Source: Candidatus Methanomethylophilaceae archaeon (lineage in GTDB: Archaea; Thermoplasmatota; Thermoplasmata; Methanomassiliicoccales; Methanomethylophilaceae). Taken from it: a stretch of DNA of 64,000 nt. Shown piece by piece: positions 26,275 to 34,225 of the stretch. Position numbers and translations under genes: made by a program. Numbering within the stretch: the first letter of the stretch is position 1; each line of letters starts with the position of its first letter. The DNA lies in NCBI GenBank assembly GCA_017524805.1, contig JAFXUX010000043.1, forward strand, positions 1-64,000. Reading direction: 5' to 3'. The notes beneath the pieces were generated by a model. That model searched no databases, was not told the DNA's origin, and worked only from the letters and a program-made list of their open reading frames with translations.

Positions 26275-26805
26275 ATGCGGGAAAACCTCGGAAAAATTCT
26301 TGAAGGCTGCATGTCCGCGGTGGATTCCGTGGACAATGCGGCCAAAGACAGGCTGCTGGACCTCATCTTCTCCAGCGAAAGGATATTCATCTACGGATCC
26401 GGGAGATCGGGTCTGATAGGGCAGCTTTTCGCCGTTCGCCTGGTTCAGCTCGGCTTCGACGTCCATTTCGTCGGAGAGATGACGACCCCCATCATCGCCA
26501 GCAAGGATCTCGTCATCCTGCTGTCCAACACCGGGAAGACGTCTTCGGTCGTGCAGACGGCGAAGATCGCACGCCGCATCGGCTCCACCGTCGTCTCCCT
26601 CACATCCCAGCCGAAAAGCGAATTGTCGAAATCCTCTGATGTCACAATAGTTATCAAAACCGATTCGTCCAGCGGGACCATGCCTCTGGGATCGGCCTTC
26701 GAGGATTCCGCGCACCTGTTCTTCGAATGCTTGGTGTGCGAGATAATGGAGCGCGGCGGCATCACCGAAGAGGACATGCGCGGCCGCCACGCGATTTGGG
26801 TCTGA
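26275..26805 (+). CDS. hxlB: 6-phospho-3-hexuloisomerase (SIS domain)
   Basis: A 176-residue SIS-domain protein with the PHI signature: IFIYGSGRSGLIGQLFAVRL, GEMTTPIIASKDLVILLSNT, and PLGSAFEDSAHLFFE, ending in the typical MRGRHAIWV. PHI interconverts arabino-hex-3-ulose 6-phosphate and fructose 6-phosphate; in archaea the pathway supplies ribulose 5-phosphate in place of the oxidative pentose phosphate pathway. The partner synthase (HPS) is not in the window. The ATG lies 1 nt after the preceding stop, and an in-frame GTG at 26266 would overlap it. Confidence 0.85.
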   Translation: MRENLGKILEGCMSAVDSVDNAAKDRLLDLIFSSERIFIYGSGRSGLIGQLFAVRLVQLGFDVHFVGEMTTPIIASKDLVILLSNTGKTSSVVQTAKIARRIGSTVVSLTSQPKSELSKSSDVTIVIKTDSSSGTMPLGSAFEDSAHLFFECLVCEIMERGGITEEDMRGRHAIWV

Positions 26806-27429
26806 GCTCGCTCCCTCATCAGAACCGATGCGGGCGCTATTCCATCCTCTGAGCGCTTGTAGAACGCGATTTTCTGGGCGTAGACGTCGGCCACCATCAG
26901 TATCCCGTCGGGGAATCCTTCGAGGAACCTTCTTTCGTCATCCGGAGAAGGCTCCAAGCCCCCGCTTTCGTACGCGACGGACAGGCCGACGGCGCCGGCG
27001 GGAGAGGCGGATATGCCATTGATGAGCACGTAAGTCCCGTTGCCGTCGCGGCAGATCTCGCCCATGAGGAACGATTCCGCGTCTTCCCCGGATTCGGTGC
27101 GATCCTCCCCGACCAAGACCGCGGCTTCAACCGCGCGCGGATCCGCGATCGCATCGGCGTGCGACCCCAATCTTCCTGCCAAAATCTTCCTGCCTCCCCA
27201 TATTTGGGTCGGAATCGGGATCCGGTATCGCCTCGACGACGTCTCCGTCGGAAATGAGATCCCCGACCTTGCCATCCGCCCTCAGCAGACTGTATCCCCT
27301 GCGCAATATGAATCCTCCGCCCCAGTATTCGGATGCCGTGTCGCTGATCTCGGATATCTCCTCTTCGTTGCCGAGATCCATCTTCACCGAGACGGATCTC
27401 GCCCTGTTCCTAAGAACGAACCTAACCAT
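26806..27429 (-). pseudogene. Frameshifted gene: beta-grasp-like plus MPN/JAB-like segments
   Basis: Two minus-strand frames join into one plausible protein. The first (from ATG 27429) reads MVRFVLRNRARSVSVKMDLG, then GGFILRRGYSLL and DGDVVEAIPDP, a ubiquitin-like (beta-grasp) pattern. After about 27240-27180 coding sense moves to the +1 frame: GGRKILAGRLGSHADAIADP, AAVLVGEDRTESG, SFLMGEI, then GILMVADVYAQKIAFYKR. The second part recalls MPN/JAB domains but lacks the HxH...D metal ligands. That frame has no stop near 26806 and runs antisense into the hexuloisomerase gene to 26445. A frameshift, perhaps two, or a sequencing error is likely. Domain calls are tentative. Confidence 0.45.
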
Positions 27430-27439
27430 TGCCTTTCCT

Positions 27440-27458
27440 CCGCACCGACGGGGTGCGG
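27440..27458. promoter_or_regulatory. Inverted repeat in the divergent intergenic region
   Basis: CCGCACC (27440-27446) and GGTGCGG (27452-27458) flank a 5-nt loop, 10 nt upstream of the start of the frameshifted minus-strand gene. Possible leader hairpin or operator. A minus-strand GATTTAAA at 27479-27486 could be its TATA element. Confidence 0.3.
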
Positions 27459-27523
27459 TATGAGACCCCTCAGAAACGCTTTAAATCAAAGCCTATCCGA
27501 TTAAGATTGCTAAACAATCGTCA

Positions 27524-27534
27524 GCATAAAATAT
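27524..27534 (+). promoter_or_regulatory. TATA box of the Zn-ribbon/Sel1 gene array
   Basis: CATAAAATATC lies 22-32 nt before the ATG at 27556, the spacing of a leaderless archaeal transcript. Confidence 0.55.
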
Positions 27535-27555
27535 CGGCATTCGCTTGACAAAGAC

Positions 27556-27768
27556 ATGGCAGGAACGAGGCTCCCCGACCATTCCCACTGCAAATACTGC
27601 GGCGAGCCCATCGAATTCGGGAAGGAATACTGCGGGGAGATCTGCGAGGAATCCTTCAGAGAGAGGGAGCGCGGCGACAGGAGAAAGGAAATCGCGTTCT
27701 ATGCCGCGGCCGCCGTATCCGTGATCGTCATACTAGCCGCCGGGTTTTTGCTGCGATCTGGATGGTGA
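27556..27768 (+). CDS. Small membrane Zn-ribbon protein (DUF2116-like)
   Basis: A 70-residue protein. Cysteines in HCKYCGEPIEF and EYCGEICEESF form a four-cysteine zinc ribbon (residues about 12-32). A basic linker and one C-terminal membrane helix (about 47-66) follow. Family members are archaeal proteins of unknown role. Its stop overlaps the first Sel1-type gene by 7 bp, so the two are probably co-translated and it may anchor the array's products to the membrane (inference). Confidence 0.75.
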   Translation: MAGTRLPDHSHCKYCGEPIEFGKEYCGEICEESFRERERGDRRKEIAFYAAAAVSVIVILAAGFLLRSGW

Positions 27769-28979
27769 TTATCTTGGACAGAAGGGGCACCATCGAACCG
27801 CTGTGGCGGAAAGAAGCCGAATTCGACGTGCTGTGCGCATCCGGAGTCAGCGAAGCGGCGCTGATCCTGGGGGAATGCGGATACAAAGTCGGAAACCTGC
27901 TGGGCATCTCATTCTCGGATGGCGACATATCTTTCCCGGAAAAACGCTCGGAATGGATAGCCATTGATGTCAGATCGATATCCGGCGACTATTTCGAGAT
28001 TGACCGCGGAGGCATCAAAGAGCACGTTCCCTGCGGTAGGTTCGGATTCGAAGAGCCTGACGGTTCCGTGGGCAGGATCGGGTTCAACAGCATCCCCGGC
28101 CTGGACAACCGTCTGGACCGCATCTGCCAGGCGATAAAACGCTCTTACGGAGAGAAGGCTGTCGCCATTGACCTGAGAGATCCGCTTTACTCCATCGGCA
28201 AAGATGGCGATGTAAAATACCTCGGAGATCCCGACGAGGATGCCATAGAGTCGGCGAACGAATGCCTGCTCGGATTCGTGGACAGCCTGGGATGTTTCTG
28301 CGTGCGCACCCCAACCAACATATTGGGCTCCGACTCAGGGAGATATGCCCCCGAATTCCTCGGATACGCGGAATCCTGCCTGGACGCTATGGTAGCCGGA
28401 GGCGAAGACGCGCGCAGACGGATGATAGAGCTGGGAATCTCTATCGGAATCAGGATGGACTGCATGCGCGGGGAAAGCTACGCATTCGATCAGGACGCGA
28501 TAAGACGTCTCGACAGGCAGTGGAACGCAAGCAACAAAAAAGATGGCGTCGACGGATTGATGAGCTCAGCCATGGCCAGATACAGGAATGCCAGAAGCGC
28601 CGAAGGCAGAGGAGAGCTTGAGCGCCGCATCGGATCCATCTGGAAGGACAGGAAGGACGGCAAAGCCGATATTTCGAAGGCCGCGGAATGGATGAGGAAA
28701 TCCGCGGGTTCCGGCATCCAAAGCGCCGAAAGCGATCTTTTGGACATACTGTGGAGAGAAGGCTCCGACGATTCCCTGCTGGAGATGGTCGCCTTGGCGC
28801 GCAGGATGACCGAAAGAGGGAACGCGAAAGCCATGCTGATCCTCGGAAGGGCATACCGCGACGGGAAAGGTCTCCCCCAAAGCAAAAGCAACGCAATCAG
28901 ATGGTTGTCGAAAGCCTCCGAGAAAATCAAACAGGCCGAGATCGAGCTAAAAGAGCTTGAAGGAAAGGCTGGAGGATGA
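27762..28979 (+). CDS. Type A Sel1-repeat paralogue 1 (A1)
   Basis: A 405-residue protein, first of six tandem paralogues. Residues about 20-210 form the conserved N-terminal domain: EFDVLCASG, WIAIDVRSISGDYFEID, HVPC, YGEKAVAIDLRDPLYSI, DSLGCFCVRTPTNI. This is a diverged form of the DUF6270-like domain seen in type B neighbours, lacking their GxCxSRDxFG and YGGKTHY motifs. Residues about 285-400 carry Sel1-like repeats (GSIWKDRKDGKADISKAAEW, GRAYRDGKGLPQ). There is no signal peptide or membrane helix, so it is cytoplasmic. Function unknown. The start overlaps the Zn-ribbon gene; GTG at 27765 is an alternative. Confidence 0.75.
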   Translation: MVIILDRRGTIEPLWRKEAEFDVLCASGVSEAALILGECGYKVGNLLGISFSDGDISFPEKRSEWIAIDVRSISGDYFEIDRGGIKEHVPCGRFGFEEPDGSVGRIGFNSIPGLDNRLDRICQAIKRSYGEKAVAIDLRDPLYSIGKDGDVKYLGDPDEDAIESANECLLGFVDSLGCFCVRTPTNILGSDSGRYAPEFLGYAESCLDAMVAGGEDARRRMIELGISIGIRMDCMRGESYAFDQDAIRRLDRQWNASNKKDGVDGLMSSAMARYRNARSAEGRGELERRIGSIWKDRKDGKADISKAAEWMRKSAGSGIQSAESDLLDILWREGSDDSLLEMVALARRMTERGNAKAMLILGRAYRDGKGLPQSKSNAIRWLSKASEKIKQAEIELKELEGKAGG

Positions 28980-28983
28980 TATC

Positions 28984-30138
28984 GTGGACGAGGATTACGA
29001 ATATTACGGCGAGAAATCCCAGGCCAAAAAGAAAACGGCCTCGTTCGACATACTGGGCGTGTGCGTTTCCCGCGACATTTTCGGCCTGGCCAACGGCAAC
29101 GAGTATGATGTCGGGAAATACACGAGATTGTCTCTCCCATACTATTCTGACATGGAGAATGTGGACCCTGAACTCTGGGCGACGATGGACGATGTCAAGG
29201 GCGAGAGGGATTTCCACAAACGGCTGAAGCTGGACGACCTCAACATGAGATACGCCGACGAACTGAACGGCTCCGGGTCGGAATGGCTGCTCATAGATAC
29301 CAGATCCCTCACATTCGGATACCACGAAGCCAAATTCGGCGGAAAGACCCATTACTATACCGCCGAGAGCATTTCCGCCGATGAGATCCGCGCGGCGACG
29401 AGGAAAAAAGGCTTCGAGCCGGAGAGCATCCGCTTCGTCGAGACGGAAGACGTCCCCGGGATCGAAGGGATGATGGACGCATTCTGCGAGTTCGTCAGGG
29501 GAAGATATGGGAACAACATCATATTTATTGAGATGAGGGACGCTCTCTGGCACGTCGACAAAGAAGGCAAAGTGGGCTACATCCGCGATTATCCAGTGGA
29601 AAGAAGGCGCAGAATCACCGGAAAATACTGCGAAGCGCTGATGAAAAAGCTTGGCTGCCGCTGCATCCCCATGCCGTCGAACATCATCTGCGACTACCTC
29701 CATTTATGGGGCATGTCCAAAGGCCATTACATCCAGGAGTACTACGATTACGCGTACAGATGCCTGGACGCCATCGTGAAAGGGGCTCCTGACCTTGACC
29801 TTCTTTTGGAAAGAGAATTCCTGAAGGTATGCGCCGCCATGGATTCCATACGCTCCGGCAGGATGCTGTCCAGGAACAACACCGTAAGACGCGCGGAAAA
29901 CCATTGGAAAACCTCTGACGACGCCGACGCCTCCATCTCGAACGCCCAGCTCCTTATGGCGGAAGCCAACAACCCGCTGCTGGAGTCGGAGCTGGCCGGT
30001 ATAGTGGGCAGGATATGGCGCGACAGGACGGACGGAAAAGCCGACATGAGGAAGGCATCCATGTGGCTGAAGACGGCATCGGACGGGGGCATAGTATGGG
30101 CTTCGAAAGAGCTGGAGGAGCTTGGGGAAGGCCAATGA
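28984..30138 (+). CDS. Type B DUF6270-like/Sel1-repeat paralogue 1 (B1)
   Basis: A 384-residue protein with GTG start. GGAGG ends 8 nt before the GTG, while an in-frame TTG at 28957 lacks such a site. N-terminal domain (about 20-250): FDILGVCVSRDIFG, GKYTRLSLPYY, RLKLDDL, EWLLIDTRSL, KFGGKTHYY, MRDALWHVDKEGKVGYI, LGCRCIPMPSNIICD, and WGMSKGHYIQEYYDYAY. These match my recollection of DUF6270 (GSCVSRD at the start, HY..EYY at the end), a family thought to have an SGNH-like fold. The C-terminus has Sel1-like helices (GRIWRDRTDGKADMRKA). It follows A1 by 4 bp. Enzymatic activity is plausible but unproven. Confidence 0.75.
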   Translation: MDEDYEYYGEKSQAKKKTASFDILGVCVSRDIFGLANGNEYDVGKYTRLSLPYYSDMENVDPELWATMDDVKGERDFHKRLKLDDLNMRYADELNGSGSEWLLIDTRSLTFGYHEAKFGGKTHYYTAESISADEIRAATRKKGFEPESIRFVETEDVPGIEGMMDAFCEFVRGRYGNNIIFIEMRDALWHVDKEGKVGYIRDYPVERRRRITGKYCEALMKKLGCRCIPMPSNIICDYLHLWGMSKGHYIQEYYDYAYRCLDAIVKGAPDLDLLLEREFLKVCAAMDSIRSGRMLSRNNTVRRAENHWKTSDDADASISNAQLLMAEANNPLLESELAGIVGRIWRDRTDGKADMRKASMWLKTASDGGIVWASKELEELGEGQ

Positions 30139-30160
30139 AAGCCTGTCCAGGGGATAACGC

Positions 30161-30171
30161 TTTATTTTATG
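30161..30171 (+). promoter_or_regulatory. Possible internal promoter before A2
   Basis: TTTATTTTATG in the 81-nt gap between B1 and A2, about 49-59 nt before the A2 ATG. It is the only real gap in the six-gene array. Confidence 0.4.
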
Positions 30172-30219
30172 TAGTATACGATTCGGTGATGGCGATAGGC
30201 CGCATTCAGGAGGAGTGCT

Positions 30220-31401
30220 ATGGGCGGAAAGACTGACGGGAGAATCGTTTTCGATGTTCTGGGCGGGTGCCCCGACGGGGCGATGCTGGAGACGATGCTC
30301 ATCTGCGATTTTGGGATAGGGAACATCATAAGAGCCGAATTCGAAGCGGAGCCCATAACGCCGCCCGCGAACCCGTCGAGATGGCTGGCCATCGACATCA
30401 GATCCATCGCATGCGACCATTTCGAGGCGATCAGCGAGGACGAAGACGTGAGATACGTGCCGTGCACCGGATCGTCCGTGAGGGAGCTGAAGATGGGCGG
30501 AGCCAAATCGGTCCGCAGGATCGGGTTCGCCGACATCCCAGCCCTCGACGAATACGTCAAAGATCTCTCCTCAATCGCGCAAAAGTATGGGAAAAACGTC
30601 ATAGCCTTCGACCTGAGAGACCCGGCATGGATCTCCACCCCGGGAAGGAACGTGGTTCCCGCTGACGACCCGAATTCCGCGCGCAGGAATGAAGCCGAAG
30701 ACATGCTCTCCCTGATGCTGGTCGACTCCCTCGGATGCCATTGCATACGCACTCCCTCGAACATAGTCGGCCGCGGAAAAGACAGCGACGAGATGCCGCG
30801 CTACGGCGAGGGTTTCTACGCCTACGTCAAAGACTGCGTCAAAGTTATAGCGAGCAGAAAGCCGGAAGCCTCCAGAAAGCTCAGGACGCTGGGATTGGAG
30901 ATAGCCGACCACATGGACGCGGCCCGCAGAGCCCCGTTCCTGTCTTCGGTCTCATTCCTAGAGAGTATGGAAAAGGAAAAGGAAAGCATGGACGATTGGG
31001 ACGAGATCATCGGCATGCTCCGCAAAAAGATGGCCGTAGCCAAAAGCGAGATCCTCAAGGCAGAAATCGAGGGACGCATCGGAGCGGCATGGCGCGAGAG
31101 GGATGACGGCAAAGCGGACCTGAAGAAAGCCGTCCGCCTGCTCAGGAAATCCGCCGACTCCGGATCGATATGGGCGAGAAGGGAGCTGCTATCCGCGCTG
31201 TGGGCGGAAGGTTCCCCCAACTCCCTGCTGGAGATGGTGTCCAGAGCGTATAACTATTCCATAGAGGGGGACAAAGACGCGATGGAATTCCTCGGCTGGG
31301 CATACGAAGAGGGCGTGGGGCTGCCCAAGAACGCCGCTGAATCGAGGAGATGGCTCGCCAAAGCGGAACGGAAGACCGAAACCATATCGCTGTCGGAGTG
31401 A
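30220..31401 (+). CDS. Type A Sel1-repeat paralogue 2 (A2)
   Basis: A 393-residue protein with AGGAGG (30208-30213) 6 nt before its ATG. Same plan as A1: VFDVLGGCPDGAMLETML, WLAIDIRSIACDHFEAI, YVPC, YGKNVIAFDLRDPAWIS, DSLGCHCIRTPSNIVG, then Sel1-like repeats (GAAWRERDDGKADLKKAVRL, LGWAYEEGVGLPKNAAES). Cytoplasmic; no catalytic motif recognised. It precedes B2 by 5 bp, repeating the A-B pairing. Perhaps a non-catalytic partner of the following type B protein (inference). Confidence 0.75.
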   Translation: MGGKTDGRIVFDVLGGCPDGAMLETMLICDFGIGNIIRAEFEAEPITPPANPSRWLAIDIRSIACDHFEAISEDEDVRYVPCTGSSVRELKMGGAKSVRRIGFADIPALDEYVKDLSSIAQKYGKNVIAFDLRDPAWISTPGRNVVPADDPNSARRNEAEDMLSLMLVDSLGCHCIRTPSNIVGRGKDSDEMPRYGEGFYAYVKDCVKVIASRKPEASRKLRTLGLEIADHMDAARRAPFLSSVSFLESMEKEKESMDDWDEIIGMLRKKMAVAKSEILKAEIEGRIGAAWRERDDGKADLKKAVRLLRKSADSGSIWARRELLSALWAEGSPNSLLEMVSRAYNYSIEGDKDAMEFLGWAYEEGVGLPKNAAESRRWLAKAERKTETISLSE

Positions 31402-31406
31402 CTGCC

Positions 31407-33005
31407 ATGACCGATGACATCTCCAAAGGTCCGGCCGTGCCGGAAAGGAAACCGCCATTCGACGTGCTGGGCGTATGCATAGGGCGCGACGTGTTCGGAG
31501 TGGCCAACTGCAACGAATATGAGATAAGGAAATACACCCGCCCATCGCTCCCCAGCTTCGCGGACGACGAGCGCGTAAAAGAGAGCGAGCGCCTGGGAGA
31601 CGACGACGTCAAAGGCAAGACCAGATATCTCCGCCGCCGCAAGCTGGACGACCTCAACAGAACTTGCGAGGAAGGCCTCTGGGAATCCGGTTCCGAATGG
31701 CTTCTTCTGGAGATCAGAACTGTCTCCTACGAATACTGGGAGGCCAGATACGGCGGGAAAACGCACTATTTCCTAGGAAACACCACTACCGAGGAGGAGA
31801 TGCGCAAGGCCGTCGAAAAGAGGGGCTTGGAATTGGAGTCTCTCCGCAAAGTCAAGATCGATGACATCCCGGGGACATCGGAGATGGTGGATGCCGCCTG
31901 CGATTTCATAAGGAAGAGATACGGAAACAACGTGATCCTCCTCCAACAGAAGGAGGCCCTATGGCGCATGGACCGCTTCGGGAACGTGGCCCTGAACCGC
32001 ACCTTGGAAGCGGAATCGATGAACAGCACCATCGACAAGTTCACAAGGATGATCCTCAGAAACCTCGGCTGCCATTTCATCCGCATACCTTCCGACATCA
32101 TAAGCGATGCCTGGCAGAGGTGGGGAGATACGCCCGCCCACTACATCCAAGAATACTACGATTACGCTTATGCGTGCGTAGACGACATCGTTAGCGGGAT
32201 CCCCAATCTGGATAGGTCGCTGGAACGCAGGTTCATGGAATTCAGCGCCCAACTGAACGCGATACGCTCCGGGAAGATGCTGTCGAGAAAGAACGCCGTC
32301 AGCCGTGTGTCCGATCTTATGGAAAGAAGGGGCAACGCGGACCTCTGCATAAAAACAGCGACTCACCTCAGAAAAAGAGCCAACAGCCCTATGCTGGAAG
32401 CGGAGCTCGACGGCGCCATAGGAAAGCTGTGGCGCGACAGGGCTGATGGGAAGGCAGACCCGGAAAAGGCGATGGCTCTCATGAAATCGTCCGCGGAAAG
32501 CGGGATAGAATGGGCGCAGACCGAATATCTGGGCATGCTGAGAGCATCCGGGAACTATGAAGAGACTCTGGAGGCTGCCATAAGGTATGCTTCCCTAGGC
32601 AACGGCGAGGCCATCGGGTTCGTCGGGAGGGCCTACAAGAACGGCGAAGGCGTCGGCAAGGACAAGGCGATTGCTGAGAAGTGGCTGGAAGAGGCGTCCG
32701 TCAGGGACGTGAAATGGGCCGTCCTGGAGTACATGCAGCTCCTTTGGGAAGAGGACGCCGACATACTCGTCGAGAAAGCCCAGAGATTCGCGAACCACAG
32801 CGGAATCGCAATGGGATACCTCGGCAGGGCATACCGCTACGGCAAAGGCACGAAGAAAGACCTGGCCAAGGCGAGGGAATGCCTGTCTAAGGCAGCGGAG
32901 ATGAAAGTTCCTTGGGCCGAGAGAGAGCTGAGAAGTCTGGATGCGAATATGGCGAAAGCGCAGGAAACCAAGAGCAAACGCAGGGATGGAACGGGCGGGA
33001 AATGA
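31407..33005 (+). CDS. Type B DUF6270-like/Sel1-repeat paralogue 2 (B2)
   Basis: A 532-residue protein, the longest of the six. The ATG at 31407 is chosen; the frame is open upstream but inside A2. N-terminal domain as in B1: FDVLGVCIGRDVFG, RKYTRPSLPSF, RRKLDDLN, EWLLLEIRTVSYEYWEARYG, GGKTHYFLG, LGCHFIRIPSDIISDAWQRW, PAHYIQEYYDYAYACVDDIV. The C-terminal half (about 310-515) has more Sel1-like repeats than its paralogues, including GRAYKNGEGVGKDKAIAEKW and GRAYRYGKGTKKDLAKAREC. Its stop overlaps the A3 ATG (ATGA, 33002-33005). Confidence 0.75.
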   Translation: MTDDISKGPAVPERKPPFDVLGVCIGRDVFGVANCNEYEIRKYTRPSLPSFADDERVKESERLGDDDVKGKTRYLRRRKLDDLNRTCEEGLWESGSEWLLLEIRTVSYEYWEARYGGKTHYFLGNTTTEEEMRKAVEKRGLELESLRKVKIDDIPGTSEMVDAACDFIRKRYGNNVILLQQKEALWRMDRFGNVALNRTLEAESMNSTIDKFTRMILRNLGCHFIRIPSDIISDAWQRWGDTPAHYIQEYYDYAYACVDDIVSGIPNLDRSLERRFMEFSAQLNAIRSGKMLSRKNAVSRVSDLMERRGNADLCIKTATHLRKRANSPMLEAELDGAIGKLWRDRADGKADPEKAMALMKSSAESGIEWAQTEYLGMLRASGNYEETLEAAIRYASLGNGEAIGFVGRAYKNGEGVGKDKAIAEKWLEEASVRDVKWAVLEYMQLLWEEDADILVEKAQRFANHSGIAMGYLGRAYRYGKGTKKDLAKARECLSKAAEMKVPWAERELRSLDANMAKAQETKSKRRDGTGGK

Positions 33006-34225
33006 GCGCGAAGAAAGGCTTGCCGAAATAGATCTGGATTGACGTACTGGGGGGAGAGCCCGACGGGATAACCCTGGAAACGCTCTGCAGAAGCGGGTTC
33101 GGCGTCAAGAATTTCATAAAGGTCTCGTTGGACGGCGGAAGCAGGAAAGTCAAAGCCGATATCCCGAAGAAGAAATCAAAATGGATTGCGATCGACGTAA
33201 GGTCGCTTTCGTCCAATTGGTTCGCTGTCGACGAAGAACCTACCGTATACGTGCCTTGCGCCGGCGGATTCAGATCCGAGCTGAGGCAGAAGAATGACGA
33301 TAAACCGTTCCGCATAGCCGCGTTCTACGGCATGGAAGACTCCGATGCTTTCCTCGATTCCCTTGCCGATCTCATCGAAGAGCAGTACGGGAGCAATGCC
33401 GTGCTGCTCGACATCAGAGACGCATACTGGACCTAGACCATCGGGGCCAACGTCGTATATTATGATAACAGGGAGCAGACCCGCATGTCCCTGTCGGGGA
33501 ATGCGGTAGCCCTGAGATTGGAAGGCAGATTGGGATGCTTCTACGTCCGCACGCCGACGAACGTCATCGACTGCCCGATCAGAAGAAGCACATCGCATTA
33601 CCCTGCCGCCGTCTACGACTATATCAGCGCATGCCTGAGGGCCGTCATCGATGGTAAGGAGGACACAAGAGCCAAGATCAATGATCTGAGCATCGAAATC
33701 GCCAATAACATGGACATCCTCCGCAGCGACCCATACCTAAGGGCGCTGAACATACTGGGCGAAATAGATTCCATGGGCATGGACAATCCCGAAGAGGTTC
33801 TGGCGGTCATCGATGACTGGATGAAGATCGCGAGGAACGAAACGTTGGTATCAAGGCTGAAAGGATTCGAGGCGAGAGTTTGGCGCGACAGAGCCGATGG
33901 CAACGCCGATCTGGCGAAAGCTACGGGACTGATGCGCATATCCGCGGATTCAGGGACAAAATGGGCAAAAAATGAGCTTCTCGGCTTGCTCTGGGAGATC
34001 GATACCCCCGAATCGCTGCTGGAGATGGTCTCCCGCGCATTCGCCGATTCCCAAGAGGGGAGTTCGACGGCCAAAGGCTGCATCGGATAGGCCTACAGGG
34101 ATGGAAGGGGATTGCCCAAAAACGAGGCGAAATCCGCCGAATGGCTCCTCATGTGCAAAAAGGCGGAAGCGAAAGAGGCAAAGGTCAAATCGGAAGAAGA
34201 AGAGAGGGAGGAAGGGGAATCGTGA
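33002..34225 (+). CDS. Type A paralogue 3 (A3) with three in-frame TAG codons; candidate pyrrolysine protein
   Basis: One uninterrupted frame of 407 codons ending in TGA, the same length as A1 (405) and A2 (393), with TAG at codons 10 (33029-33031), 145 (33434-33436) and 363 (34088-34090). Between them every type A block is kept: WIDVLGGEPDGITLETL, WIAIDVRSLSSNWFAVD, YVPCAGG, YGSNAVLLDIRDAYW, GRLGCFYVRTPTNVID, ARVWRDRADGNADLAKA, then AYRDGRGLPKNEAKSAEWLL. No frameshift or deletion is seen. ATGA coupling to B2 and GTGA coupling to B3 are intact. Aligned paralogues have R, S and R/W at the three sites. No intact gene in this window ends in TAG. Either three pyrrolysines are inserted or this is a pseudogene. 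The ATG at 33485 gives only a fragment. Confidence 0.6.

Noticed and set aside
33485-34090. A separate 201-residue gene starting at the internal ATG at 33485
   Set aside because: It is the middle of A3 between two TAG codons. It starts inside a conserved domain and has no ribosome-binding site.
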